Shown here piece by piece: positions 24,271-38,300 of a stretch of 64,000 bases of DNA. Within the stretch, counting starts at the first letter, position 1, and each line of letters starts with the position of its first letter. A model generated the notes under the pieces. It saw nothing but the letters and a program-made list of their open reading frames with translations, ran no database searches and was not told the DNA's origin. Origin of the DNA: Theropithecus gelada (lineage: Eukaryota > Chordata > Mammalia > Primates > Cercopithecidae). A program made the position numbers and the translations under genes. The DNA lies in assembly GCF_003255815.1 (NCBI RefSeq), contig NC_037677.1, positions 110,436,936 to 110,500,935 on the forward strand. Direction: 5' to 3'.

Positions 24271-25296
24271 CTCAACAATAAGAAAATGAACAACCCGATT
24301 AAAAAATGAGCCAACGATCTGAACAGACACTTCATCAGAGAAGATATATAGATGGCAAATAAGCATATGAAAAGATGTTCCATATCATATGTCACTAGGG
24401 AAATGCAAATGAAAACAAAAAGGAGATATCGCTATGCACCTAAGAGAATGACCAAAATCCAGGAAACTGACACCAAGTGCTAGTGAAGATGTGGAGCAAC
24501 AGGAAACGCTCATTAGTTGCGGGTGGGAATACAGAATTGTATAGCCACTTAGGAAGACAGTTTGGCGCTTTCTTATAAAACCAAACATACTCTTATCAAG
24601 GACTGAGGTTGCTGGGTAGTATGATATTCACCCAAGGTGTTGAAAACTTAGCCCACAGAAAAACCTAGATCAGGATGTTTATAGCAGCTTTATTCCTCAT
24701 TGCCAAAACTTGGAAGCAATCAAGATTTCCTTCGGTAGGTGATGGATAAACAAACTGAGATATATCCATACAAAGGAATAGTACTCAGCGCTAAAAAGAA
24801 ATGAGCTATCAAGCCACAAAGAGACATGGAAGACCCTTAAATGTATATTACAAAGTGAAAAAACCAATCTGAAAAGGATACCTACTGTCTGATTGCAACT
24901 ACATGACATTTTGGAAAAAGCAAAACTATGGAGACAGCAAAAAGATAACTGCTTGCCAGGGGTTTTGGGGGATGGAAGTATGAATAAGCAGAGAACAAGG
25001 ATTTTTGGGATAGCAAAAATTTTGCAGGATATTACAATGGGGGATGTGTCATTACACATTATACTAACCAAGGTATGTACAACACCAAGAGTGACCCTAA
25101 TGTAAATTGTGGACTTTGAGTGACTATGATGTGTCAACATAGGTTCATCTATTGTGAGAAATGTACCATTCAGGTGAGCAATGTTGATCACGGGGGAGCT
25201 AAGCACGTGGGGGTGGTAGTAAGTATAAGGGAAATCTCTGTACCTTCTACTCAACTTTGCTGTGAACCTAAAACTGCTCTAAAAAATAAAGTCTTG

Positions 25297-25753
25297 GGCT
25301 GGGCACAGTGGCTCACGCCTGTAATCCCAGCACTTTGGGAGGCTGAGGCAGGCGGATCACAAGGTCAGGAGATCAAGACCATCCTGGCTAACACGGTGAA
25401 ACCTCGTCTCTACTAAAAATGCAAAAAATAAGCCAGGCGTGGTGGCGGGCACCTGTAGTCCCAGTTACTCGGGAGGCTGAGGCTGGAGAATGGGGTGAAC
25501 TTGGGAGGCAGAGTTTGCAGTGAGCCGAGATCGCACCACTGCACTCTAGCCTGGGCAACAGACACTCCGTCTCAAAAAAAAAAAAAAAAAAAATTAGCCA
25601 GGCATGGTGGCAGGCACCTATAATACCAGCTATTCGGGAGGCAGAGGCAGGAGACCCACCCGAACCCGGGAGGTGGAGGCTGCAGTGAGCCACTGCACTA
25701 TAGCCCAGGTGACAGTGCGAGGCTCTATCTCAAAAATAAATAGATAAAGAAAT
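25297..25753 (+). mobile_element. Alu compound: full dimer plus extra right monomer
   Basis: A full dimer (25,297-25,590, with an A tract) is followed directly by a second right-monomer-like unit from 'attagccaggcatggtggca' to 'ctatctcaaaaataaatag'. One target-site duplication of the host L1 end ('aataaagtct') flanks the whole block at about 25,285-25,294 and 25,754-25,763. The three units therefore sit inside one insertion site. Confidence 0.85.
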
Positions 25754-25816
25754 AATAAAGTCTACTAAAAACAAAACAAAAAAAACAAAAGACACTAGAA
25801 CAAATTTTATATTAAT

Positions 25817-25822
25817 TTTATT
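25817..25822 (-). terminator. DCLRE1A: Candidate DCLRE1A polyadenylation signal
   Basis: AATAAA on the minus strand about 400 nt past the DCLRE1A stop codon, ending the 3'UTR just before the L1/Alu block. A second AATAAA lies at 25,904-25,909. The actual cleavage site cannot be seen from sequence alone. Confidence 0.55.
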
Positions 25823-26223
25823 TAGGTATGCATGTCATATAAAAGTTTCATCTCATAATTTTAAAGATACATAATTACTTATATATATAATACTTCCATC
25901 TAGTTTATTAATTATCATTAATCCCTGGTCTCTGAATCTGCCTCTGCTTCCTCTTTCAAGGCTTGATGCAGAATATAACTGCCCATGGAGGGCAGGGGAC
26001 AAGAAATTAAGGGTCCCAGGGAGACCCAGTTTCAGTTATCCTTGATGACACTGAGAGGCATTCAGCACCACGAACATGTTGTTCAAACATAAATGAGAAA
26101 GTAAACTATCTGAATAATCTTACTGAGGTTTTTCCACACAAAGTGCAGTTCATATCTCTATAGATTTAACTACTAACAAGCTACATCCAAGCTACAACTA
26201 CTACTGAATACTTGGAGGTATCA
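25823..26223 (-). other. DCLRE1A: DCLRE1A 3' untranslated region
   Basis: The roughly 400 nt between the stop codon and the nearer candidate polyadenylation signal are not repetitive. Two stop codons in tandem (TGA TGA, 26,221-26,226) close the frame. Confidence 0.65.
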
Positions 26224-26384
26224 TCAATATCCGGCTTCCAATTTCCACTCTCTAAAATATTTCTCCATTGTGTTCCTAGATTTCCAGGTGCCAACATTTA
26301 CGGTGGGTATGATTTTCTGGGGCTTCAGCCACTGGACAAAGCGCTTCATTTCTAGGTAGCTGCTGTGTTCACTGTAAGGAATTC
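26224..26384 (-). CDS. DCLRE1A: DCLRE1A coding exon 9 (terminal)
   Basis: Residues 987-1039 and the stop. It holds the beta-CASP motif C histidine (H993 in YSEHSS) and the C-terminus EWKLEAGY. Acceptor 'gttacag|gaattcc'. Confidence 0.95.
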
Positions 26385-29300
26385 CTGTAACACCAAAGAA
26401 ACGAAGTTGTACACTAAAATCAAATTAATTTAAAAATTCACAATCCTAAAATAGAATAAAACAAAAGAGAAAAGCAATCCACAGTATTTTTGTCAAAAAC
26501 TCCTTGGTGCTTTAGTTTTCATAAGAAAACCTGTTGATATCTTTTATGAATAATAAAGATTAAGACATTAAAATGATGCCGATATGGTTTGGCTCTGTGT
26601 CCCCACCCAAATCTCATCTCAAATTGTAATCCCTATGTACTGCGGGAAGGGCCTAGCTGGAGGCGACTGGATCATGGGGGTGGATCTGCCCCTTGTTGTT
26701 CTTCTGATAGTGAGCGAGTTCTTGGTCAGGCATGGTGGCTCATGCCTGTAATCCCAGCACTTTGGGAGGCCGAGGCGGGCAGATTACCTGAGGTCAGGAG
26801 TTCGAGGCCAGCCTGGCTAACATGGTGAAACCCCGTCGCCACTAAAAATACAAAAATTAGCCAGGCGTGGTGGCTCATGCCTGTAATCCCAGCTACTCGA
26901 GAGACTGAGGCAGAAGAATTGCTTGAACCGGGTAGATGGAGGTTGCAGTGAGCCAAGCTCTTGCCACTGCACTCCAGCCTGGCGACACAGCAAGGTTCTT
27001 GTCTCAAAAATAAATAAATAAATAAATAAAAAAATAATAATAATAATAATAATAAGATAGTGAGTGAGTTCTCAGGAGATCGGATGGTTTGAAAGTGTGT
27101 GGCATTTCCCCGTTTGCGCGCGCGCGCTCTCTCTCTCTCTCTCTCTCCTGCTCCACTAAGGTAAGACATGCTTGCTTGCCCTTTGCCTTCTGTCATGATT
27201 TTAAGTTTCCTGAGCCCTCCCAGTCATGCTTCCTGTTAAGCCTGTGGAACTGTGAGTCAATTAAACCTCTATTCTTCATAAATTACCCAGTTTCAGATAG
27301 TTCTTTAAAGCAGTGTGAGAATGGACTAATACAGATATGAAACTTAGAACTTTCAAAAATCTATTACTTTTTTGTGTGTATATTTAATAACATGCATTTC
27401 TAGAGAGTCCTATTTAATTAGGATTTTCTTCTTTTTAAACAATTCTTCCTTTAGACACTTCACTTAGCTACAGGTTTCAGGAAAATATGGAAGAAATATG
27501 AGTCAAATGTGAAGAATAACAAGCAGGAGACTCTCACTTCCAGAGCAGGTAAGTGGATTTGTCCCCAAGCTTTGCACACATAAAAAAAAATAGGAACCCC
27601 CCCCCCCCCCACACACACACTTTATCTTCTTTATTGAAGATCAAGTACCACAAAGAAAGGTGAAAAGGGTCCTATTTTCAGTATGCTAGGGTCTTTAGAG
27701 GCTTAGGGTAAATCACTGGTCTGGTGACACATCAAACATGTTTCCATTAGCTGTCACTACAATAAGCCAACTCTGAAGGCAGTGGTAAACCTCCTCCAAG
27801 GATGAAAACAGGCAAGTCTGTACCTCCTGCTGTCACCACATCTAACCCATCATCTTCCTGCTCCCAATCTCACACTGTCATCTATACTTCCAGTATGTAA
27901 CCACAGTAGTCCTTTCAAGTAATTCTGCAATTTCTTCTCAATATCACTGATCACAAAGTGAAATGATCTGTATTTGTTAATGTCTATCTACTAGTCAAGC
28001 TCCTTTATATCAGTTTACAATGGACTAGACACAGGATTAGAGCTGTAGAGAGATTTGAAAACTCTTGAATTATTAAATTCTTTGATGCCTGTTTTTGTTG
28101 GATTTGAACTTTACAACATTTTAAAAAATGTAAAGTAATTATAAACATTAAAAGTTAGAAAATTTAATAACTATACCATATATTGAAATGTTTCCTTTGG
28201 TCTGGGGAATAACATCTGCTATTCTAGGGAACTTGTTAGAGTGTGTCCATCCTGTAGGTCGAAACGCCAAAATCTGATTGTATTTCCCACCATACTTCTT
28301 CAAATGATTCTGTAAGCCCTATTAAATAAAAATAGCACATTGAGGTCAATGGAGATGGGTTATGTGGAATAAAACAGACTGATTAAAGATGCTATACTGG
28401 CGCAGGCGTGGGGAGTTTTCACTTTTTAAGCATTAGCTTCAACAACCTAGTGCCATGCTTCTAAAAAATAATCACTGAAAAAATTTATAAAATATTTTCT
28501 CCTTTACTTATCTGAAGTTAAACAAGTACAGTCTGGAAAAAAAAAAGTATAATGAGACAACTTTAAACACAGGCAAATAGGTATAAACAAATTACAATTC
28601 CGATAGCTACCAAAAACAAAAACAAAACTACTCTCCAAATCTTACTCCACAGAGATAATATCAACAATGGTAAACACCAATGCAAACATATCTCCATGCA
28701 TATACACCAAAAGGGGATAGCTAGGTGGATAGAAATAATTTTATGCGAATGGCATTATACTCAACACAGAGATACATTTTATAGCTGCTTAATAGCATTC
28801 TTTTCAGGTGTTTAAGACTTTTACCCTTTAAACACGAACTAGATTTATTTTAAAACTTTTCATACCACTATTGTTCAAAGTAATATGCTCCCCTTATAAG
28901 TCTTGAGTAAAATAAAACTTCCCTAAAGTAATCATAAATGATGACGTTTGATAAAACTCTTAGAAAATCAATGACCGAAGTTCAGTCTTTGAAAGATAAG
29001 AGAAATACAGTTATAAATAATAATGGCATGAGGGATACAAAAAATCTAACACTTTTGGTCTGGAGATGAAAACCCATAGTTTCAAAGACTTAGAATGAAT
29101 AATAAAATTCATTTTGTTGATGAACTGGTAACAATCCTTTGATCTCTCTTTTGTATCAAATAAGAGCCTTTTATTAATTAGAAGTGAATATAAAAATACC
29201 TACCATAAGACAACCATATTTCTTACCAATTACTATGCACACCAAAAAAGTTAAAGTTATTGATACGTAACTAAATTTCCATTTCAATATTCTTGGCTCT

Positions 29301-32300
29301 GCAAATTTGCAAGTTTTTGCCTTGCTCAGTCTAGGACCTAGCTAATGTAATATTATTTGTTTAATCACTATTCCTTCTGCCCTTGTCCTCACAAAGGAAG
29401 AAAATAAGAAACTGAGGTTCAGAGTAATTATACATATAATACATAAACTGAGTCCAACTTTCAATACACATCATCAAACCTATCCATTCCTATTTGTCTC
29501 TGCAAAACCATCCAGAAGAATTAAATGATAACTAATATTTGCTTTTTGTGGGACAAATTAGAGTTACCACATAAACATCATTAACCTGTACCATAAACAA
29601 AAACTTCGGGTATTATCATAGAAGCCAAATCTACAGAAAAAAAGACTACCAGCAGCTACAAGTAGCCCATTAACCACAATTTGAGAACTATTCTCATGAG
29701 GAAATTTATTAAGAATAGTTTAGTCAATATGAAATCCCTGATTTATGACTTGTCTCTCTTTATTAGTTTATTTGTAACCAGTTTGGAAGAAAAATACTTT
29801 TAGCAATGTTACTAGAAGTATTTTTTCAGCATGCAAATAATCATCTATAACATCACTGTTATAACAATTTACCACAATCAATCAGTCAGGTTTAAATCAG
29901 TTGGTAGTCAACTATGTAGCACATACATGAACTTGGGATGTTGAACTAGATAGCATGAATGGTATTATTTATAACCTTTCAAAGGCTTTCAGGCATACCC
30001 CGGGCACCTTGAAAACTGTATTAGGATTACCTTTTCACAAAAAGTAATTATGTCTCATGAAACACAACTTTTGGCTGGTAAAAAAAAAAATTGGCTCTAA
30101 TTACAAACATCAGCTTCTGCTCCATGTGTGTTTTGGAGGTAAGAAATCTTCCAAGGCCAGGCACGGTGGCTCACGCCTGTAATCCCAGCACTCTGGGAGG
30201 CCGAGGCAGGAGGATCACGAGGTCAGGAGATGGAGACCATCCTAGCTAACACGGTGAAACCCCATCTCTACTAAAAATACAAAAAATTAGCTGGGCATGG
30301 TGGCGGGCGCCTGTATTCCCAGCTACTCGGGAGGCTGAGGCAGAATGGCGTGAACCCGGGAGGCGGAGCTTGCAGTGAGCCAAGACCAAGCCACAGCACT
30401 CCAGCCTGGGCGACAGAGCGAGACTCTGTCTCAAAAAAAAAAAAAAAAGAAATCTTCCAAAAATATGTAGGTAAACGAGGGACAGGGGAGGAAAAAAAGC
30501 TTTTCACAATACGCCGTTTTGTATTTTTGCTTTTACCACTGTGAATGTATCACCTATTTAAAAACATTTTAAATATGTATTTCCATTATCATTGCTGGAA
30601 TGTTTAATAAACAAATATTAAAAGAAAAAAAAGAAATCTTCAAAAAATCAATACCCAGTCACTTTAATGGAGGAAGGGGAGGGACGATTGAAGGCAATAC
30701 CAGTAAATATCCATTCTGGTGTTACACAGTTGCTGGGGTCAGTGTGGAGGAAAAGAGGATACAGATTTCATTTTCTGCAAGCTTACAGCCTAGTGGGCAG
30801 GAGGTCAGTAAACCCCACCTCCTAATGGAAACCACCTGCCCTTTCTCAGCTTTTTCTATCTCTCATCATGTATTATACCATCAGCACCTAGGAGCCTTAC
30901 AGTTCGACCTTTTCACAAAGAACTTGTGTTTTATTATAAAATCCTAGATGTGGAAATATACAGACTTGACGACTATCAAAAATATAGATTTAATGACTCC
31001 AGATCACTCCTCCAAGGACACTAGCCTTAAAAAAATAATTCAGCATCAACATTTCTGAGTTATAAAAACCAACTTGAATTTTTGTATTAAAAAGTTATGC
31101 TTAGGCCAGACGTGGTGGCTCACACCTGTAATATGAGCACATTGGGAGGCTGAGGCAGGCGGATCACTTGAGCTCAAGAGTTTGAGATCAGCCTGGCCAA
31201 CATGGCGAAACCCCATCTCTACTAAAAATACAAAAATTAACTGGGCATGGTGGCATATCCCTGTAATTCCGGCCACTTAGGAGGCTGAGGCATGACAATC
31301 GCTTGAACTTGGGAGGCAGAGATTGCAGTGAGCCAAGGTTGCACCACTGCACTCCAGCCTGGGCAATAGGGCGAGACTGCTCAAAAAAAAAAAAAAAAAA
31401 TTACGCTTGAGTAGTAGTGAAAATCTAAATCTTGTTTAAGTTGGGATTTGTAAATATGTGCTCTCTACAAGAAGGCCATATGCATCAGAATGCACGGTCT
31501 GTAGAGTGGTAGGCTGCGGGAGAACGGTCAGAGAGGAAGAGGTGGCCCTCTTCCTGTTCAAAGTGGATGCACCTCATTACCTTCTTTTCAGGTCTTGCTC
31601 AGAAACCTTACTTCATCAATTATTCTCTTATCTTAGATTCTCTCTGTCCCTCACAACATAAAAATCCTCATCTCTGATGGTCAACAAACAAGCAATGCTC
31701 CTCCCTTTGGCCATCAAAGTATCCAGCCCCTCTTCATGCCATGCTCTAGTCTTCCTGCCTCCATTGCCTCACCTTTCATTCATTCTTTTTATTTCATAAA
31801 CACAATAACAAATGTGAAAATACATTGTTTCATGCATTATGTTCTGAATTTGTTTTAATATACAGGTTTGATGTATTCAATTGCCAGGTGTCAAAATGTT
31901 AGTATATGGAATAAACTTTAGTTAGTATATGAATAAATCTGACAAATAAGCCCCCAAATCCCAGCAAGGTCATACCATATGCCTTAACTTACACTTTAGA
32001 ACTAATGTTCAAACTTCCTCTTAGGATACACTTCCACTATTTCATTTAATTGTCATAACAAGTAAATTTTCAATATTTATCTATCTAGAAAGGCTTAATA
32101 TTAATACAGAATAGAATAGACCTGAAGTAAAGTAAGAACCTCTTAGATTCTCCACTCATTTCCCCACTCACCCAGAAAGAACTGGAAAATGATCTTAAAA
32201 ATTGAAGGTTTTAATGACCAGATAGCTGCATACCTTTCCATTTTTGTTCCTTCCTATATGTTAGTTCTCTAGTTCCTAAACTGGTGGGCATATGAATTAC

Positions 32301-35300
32301 TCTACAGAGTTGCACATCTGGAAAAACTATGAACATTTAAAATTCCTCTTAAAAGATTGTCTAGGGCAAATTTTACCATGGGTGACTCTATTATAATTGA
32401 ATTCCTGTAAGTTAAATGTAGTTTAAAATCATTAGATTACCTTTTTTAGTTCACCCTAAAAGACGTATCTCTTGAATGCTTACCTTAAAATTAATTTGCA
32501 TCATTGGGAGAAGGTGAACCAATGAACTGCACATGTCGGTAGTGATGAGTGAATTAATTTCTGGTATATTGAGGCACCGCAGAGTTTTATATTTTTCCTG
32601 GGACATGCCCACTTTTGAACCTAAAACATCAGCAATGGCTATGGGCAAAAGAAAAGGTCAAAAATAGTAAACTTACAGCTTGTGAAAAAAATAGTTACAG
32701 CTTAAGCAAATTTTAAGGTAAGAATTTACCAAATAAAAGGAAATTCAAAACATTCACACTTTTACCATGATATCTCAAAAAGACAGAATCATTTTGTTAG
32801 TTTACTGTGTGGAATAAATTGTGAGAAAACCAAATAATTTAGTTTCAAAGGCTTACTATTTACTATTTAAAAACTGCAACAGTGGATAGAAAGTGGATAG
32901 AGGAAGGGAAGGAACTAAATTTGAAGAAGTTAAAAGCCCCGGCTTTATCATCTTTACTGTTTGATATAATGTGGCCATACTTAAGATGAAATAGAAAGTA
33001 TTTTGCAAATTAGTACAATACTACCTGGACAAACTAAGTTATACATCCAGAAATCATTTAGGAACAAAAATTAAAACTGATGGCTAACATAATTATTATC
33101 CTCAAAGAATGCAGCAATACAATTATGCATTAATCATCTTTCAAAGTTTACTAAATAATAATGTAGCATGGGCAGTTGCCCAATAAATTTCTTATATCTA
33201 GAAAGCCTAAATTAAACACACTTATCAAATGTTTCCCTAAAGTCAAACCTTTCAAAGATTAAATGTTTCAAACTATCAAATTTTCCTTCAACTTCAAAGG
33301 TAATATTGAATCATTACAGGAAATAATTATCAAATGCAAGAGTAGAAACTTAAAGGGTTTTATGCAAAAAGAATCTGATCTTTAGAATATATTAATGTAA
33401 ATTAGATACACCTATCACTCACCTAGGAAGACTTTCTCTTTTCCAATAGAGTAAGTGCCACAGACAACAAGAGCATGTGGGTTTAGAGTTAGAGCCTCAA
33501 AGGCAGTGTTGATGGCAAACTGGATAACCTCTTGCTGAGATGGAAAGGTGTATTCTGGGCTACAATATCTGTAACATGGAAACATGGTACTTACTAAAAG
33601 AACAATAAAAAAGCCATCACCTTAAGCTGGATGCTATTTTAGAAAACAAGTGTTAGCAACTTACATACAACAGCAGTATAATATATTAACACCACAAGTT
33701 ATCTCACTGCTTGTAGTTAGAATTATTTACCAGTTACTCCTAACTTATGATCAAATTGTAAGTTTTCAATATATCTTTTTCATTATATTTCTTTTATCAC
33801 TCTCAAAAAATTGTCTTTTTGAAGACTTTTTTCCCCAAGAATATTTCTAGCAAGCCAGCTATTTTAGTTATAAATTATAAAACTCAGTATCTTTTATTTA
33901 ACTCCAAACACTATCAAAAAATCATATTGATAAGGATTATATCTGGACTAACGATTGACTTAATAAAAAATGATTAAAGTAATGAAACTAAACATGAATT
34001 TAGTGAAACAGTTTTAAATCAGTTAATATTGACATGGTTGATATTAATATCATTTTTTACAGATACAGAATATATATACTATGTGTATATATACGTATAT
34101 GTGTACACATACACACACACACATACACACACACACATACAACAGATCCAGTTGGTTCTATCTCCATACAGTATAACGCAGTGAAAAATTAACTCTAAGC
34201 TACTATCTACCTATCTATATTTGAGATGAAAAGCAAGCACTTTTTCACTAAAAATGTAATAAGCCACAAAAAACAAACATTTTTCCCAGTTTTTGGAATT
34301 GTTTTTGCTAGTCAACCATTAGAGAAGAGGAAGAAAAACTTTCTCATTAAAAACCCATGAGGAAATTCAGAATCATATCAGAATAGAACTAGGTAACAAA
34401 AAAGGTTTTTTTTTAAAAAAAACTTATTTTCCTAATTTATCCAGTGCTTAAAACTCATATAGAAGAGTGGAAAAATCAGTTACAATGTGAGAAAACTGGA
34501 TGCGGAAAGATCGTCTTTTACTAAAATATCGCACCCAAACGTACTTCTCCTTGAAACAGGTTGAAATGGCTAAGATAATTTCTAACAAGTTGATGAGATA
34601 TTTTAATATATAAAATCACATCATATACCAGAAATATATACAATTTTTATTTACTTAATAAAGCTAGGGAGAAATACATACACAGTTAAAATGTAATGGC
34701 TTATGCCATTATATTTATAGTACTCAGGAATTCAAAACTGTCACTTATAAATTATCTTTTAAGAAAAGAACAACAGTAACTTTGGATACCCAAAAACAGA
34801 ATCACATTTTGGCCTCTGTCATCTCTTCACAATTAGTAGCTACACAGTTACTCTTAAAAGGGTGTCTTCCTAAAGTTTGCTCCTAAGTTTTTCTTCCTTA
34901 ACAGGATTCTCATATAACATGTTTTCAAAAATAAATCGCAAAAAAAAAATGAGCTGTAGTCAGTTAACACATGCAATCTCAAATTTGCCCTTAACCAAGT
35001 ATATATATATTTTTCAAACAGCAGCCCTCTGATAAAGAACCTTAAAATAATAATTGGCAATAAGCTGTCATTTTGATAACCATAATACAGAGAGCAAAGG
35101 CTGTCAGTGGGAAAAGGAAGCACACAAAAAAAGCCTCTCTTACGTGGTATCTAAGTACAGCATATGGACTTTCTGGTCCGCAAGAAGAGAATGTTCCATG
35201 CTGGGATCTGCTCTGAAGTCTCCCGTGTGTAAAATGACAGTACCATTAGGAAGATAAAAGAGGATCATGACAGCACCTGGACAGCTGAACACAAATTTCA

Positions 35301-38300
35301 AAGGAGTGTTCTTAACACAGGCAAGCACCTCAAGGAACAGTATCTATTTCAATTATCACCAAGTTAGCACACTTTACTAGCTGACCACAATGACATAGCA
35401 CTGCACTACAGAGGAAATGCAGCACTTCAACTCAAGGAAATTTACATCATAAAAAGAACTGGTGGGCAGGAAAGGCAGACCCAGGTTGCTCAACCTCCAC
35501 ACATTCCCAAGAAAAGCATGTCTTCAGGATTGGCCCTTGGCTGGCTCCTGGGAAATGAACTCTGAACCCTAGGAATATTATGCCTGGTAAGACTGTTTTG
35601 TATGCCTGAGACATCAAACTATGTGATACTAGCTTGATGCTAACTTTGTGATCTATGGTGAAAAACCCATAAAGTTGACTTTAAAAATCAGAACTTGGCC
35701 GCCCATAGTGGCTCATGCCTGTAATCCCAGCATTTTGGGAGGCCGAAGTGGGCGGATCACCTGACGTTAGGAGTTCGAAACCAGCCTGGCCAACACAGCA
35801 AAACCCCGTCTCTACTAAAAATACAAAAATTAGCTGGGTGTGGTGGTGCGCGCCTGTAATCCCAGCTACTTGGGAGGCTGAGGAAGGAGAATCGCTTGAA
35901 CCTGGGAGGCAGAGGTTGCAGCAAGCTGAGACTGTGCCATTGTACCCCAACCTAGGCAAAAAGAGCAAAACTCCGTCTCAAAAAAAAAAAAAAAAAATCA
36001 GAACTCAAACTGGCAGTTAAAAAAAAAAAAACAGCAGCAAAATTAGCAGACAAAAACTTAAAGGCAACCTAATGTAATAGCTTGGCCTGGATTTTAGGAA
36101 ACCTGTATTTAGTCTTCTTTCTCTTCATCTATGACCTCTATGGTACAGAGGGCTAACATTCTATGGAAAGCAGAAAGCGGCAGAGTTGATAACATGAATG
36201 TGTTTTGACAACATGAATGCTGATAGTACTTTATATTAAAAGAAAAAAAGAGGGAAAAATGGAGGCTATTTCCAAGAAAAAAAAACCTTTCAAATCTTTA
36301 ATATCTAAAGCCTGAATGATTTCTTAAAGAGGGGTAGGAGGAGATAAAACTGACCCTCTGGTATCCGAATGCAGTACAAGCTGTTAATTTATATTATGAT
36401 ACTAAAGAAAATGGTAAAATGTTATCTTGCAAAGAACAGCAGCAACAATATGTTAAGGTATTTTAAAAAATAAGATGGAATCTCAGATGTCAAGTGTAGT
36501 AATTTAAACTGGATAAAAAAAATGGGTTAGATAACATTTAGAGGATCCCTTTAATTTTAATCTCTGCTTCTATAATTGGGCACATTATTTTTCAAAAGGA
36601 GAAACATCTTACTCAAGTTTTAAGAAATATCAAGCATATTAATTATAATGGAAAAAGTTATTAAATAATCATGCCAATGTGTTGTCCTTTTGAACATTTA
36701 AAAAATGTGCTATTAAGATGACTTTAATACTTACTGATTGGCATCAAGCAAAACAACTTTGACACCATTCACAACACATTCAGTGTCCAGTGGCAATGGA
36801 TGAATATATTGTTCTTGCACATGAAGCTTGTTCTTCAACAAATTGCCAGTTATCTGCAAAACAGGACATGCTTATTGCTGATGCAGTAAAACACTAAATA
36901 AGTATTTTATTTCGTATCTAGTTTAGAACCATAGCATCTTAATAACATCCCTTTTCCTGCTCATATTTAAGCAAACACTCCACAACGCCAGGAAGAATTT
37001 CCTATAATGGCTGTGCCACTACTCTGCTTGAACATCGTCACTGACTTCACCTCATCTGTGAAGAGTCCATCCTCACTATGACATACAAAAGCCTGAGTGA
37101 TCTGTTCCAGCCCATTCCTGTGGATTTGTCTCCTATTATTCCCTACCTTACGTTCTAGCCATTTTGAATTATCTGAAGTGCCTGGAATGGGCATATTTCT
37201 CAGGTGCCTGTGCCTTTACATAAACTTTATTCTCTACCTAGAATGCTCTTTCCTCTGCCTGGTCCTGGAATCAGACAGATTTGCATACAAGTTCAGACTG
37301 CCATTACTATCTCTGTGACCTGGGGCACGTCACTTAACTTCTCCAAACCTCAGGTGTTTCATTAATAAAAAGAATTCTTAAAGCACGCTTCAAGAATGTT
37401 GTGAGGATTAAATCAAATTCTAGTTCAAGCCTTTAGTAATGAGCATTAAAGTGTTCACTTTTTAATAATTAGTTCAAGGTATCTTTTACCACATCTCTTC
37501 TCCCTACTCCTAGGTACTCCATTCATTTTTCTATTATAATACCAATTCCAATGTGGCATTATTTATGAATGTTTCCTCTGGAGGTTATAAGCTCCTTGAA
37601 GCTCGATACAGTCATGTCCCTCAGTATCTGCAGGGGACTGGTTCCAGGACCCCCTGAGGACACCAAAATCTCAGGATGCTCAAGTCCCTTACATAAAATA
37701 GCACAGTATTTGCATATAACCTATGCATACCCTCTTTAAATCATCTTTAGATTAATTATAACACCTAATACAATGTAAATTCCATGTAAATAGTTGTTAT
37801 ACTATATTTTTAAATTTGCATTATTTTTCATTGTTGTATTATTTTTTATTTTTGAATCTTTTCGGTTGCAGTTGGTTGAATCTATGGATAGGGCACTCAC
37901 AGATACAGCAGGCTGACTGTATTTTGCCTAGAATCCATTTAGGCTTTCAGTGAATGTTTACTGAATGCAACTTCTTGTTCTTAGTACTTCGTGAAATAGT
38001 TTATCTTTTGTTTCCATGTAATAAAACATATATTTTCTAAAAACTGAAACTTGATGTTAACTCATTTAAGTTTAGAACTTTTATGTGGAAATATGTTTTC
38101 TCATATTTTTTTCTAGTAGAAGGAAAGATCTGACTGTTTTAATTATTCTTTTTTAACGAAATTGCTTAGAAATTCACAGCATTCTACAAAGTCAAAAGTT
38201 AGAATACTAAAACTTACCTCACTACAATAAACTGGAAATGTGAAGTGTTTAGACAATCCAGCATAATGATCAGAATGAAAATGTGTGAGAAAATAGGCTG

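Larger units (their letters stand above)
21860..25296 (+). mobile_element. Old L1 (L1M/L1P boundary type), 5'-truncated, with nested insertions
   Basis: The sequence runs from the ORF2 segment upstream of the reverse transcriptase ('gaggaaatagacaatctgaat', 'cccaggctcagatcagttcac') through the reverse transcriptase and C-terminal region. It ends in an L1MA/MB-like 3'UTR ('ttgctgtgaacctaaaactg', 'ctctaaaaaataaagtct'). Many stops and frameshifts make it inactive. Three SINEs have inserted: Alu at 23,604, FLAM at 24,023 and an Alu compound at 25,297. The host L1 is colinear across each, with target-site duplications. Confidence 0.88.
28319..32483 (-). other. DCLRE1A: DCLRE1A intron 7
   Basis: The largest DCLRE1A intron, about 4.2 kb. 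Outside its two Alus it is AT-rich unique sequence; a pyrimidine-rich stretch near 31,560-31,760 could be an L2 remnant. Confidence 0.7.

Noticed and set aside
24697..25254. 185-codon open frame on the minus strand
   Set aside because: It is antisense to the 3' end of an old L1 and has no protein-like feature.
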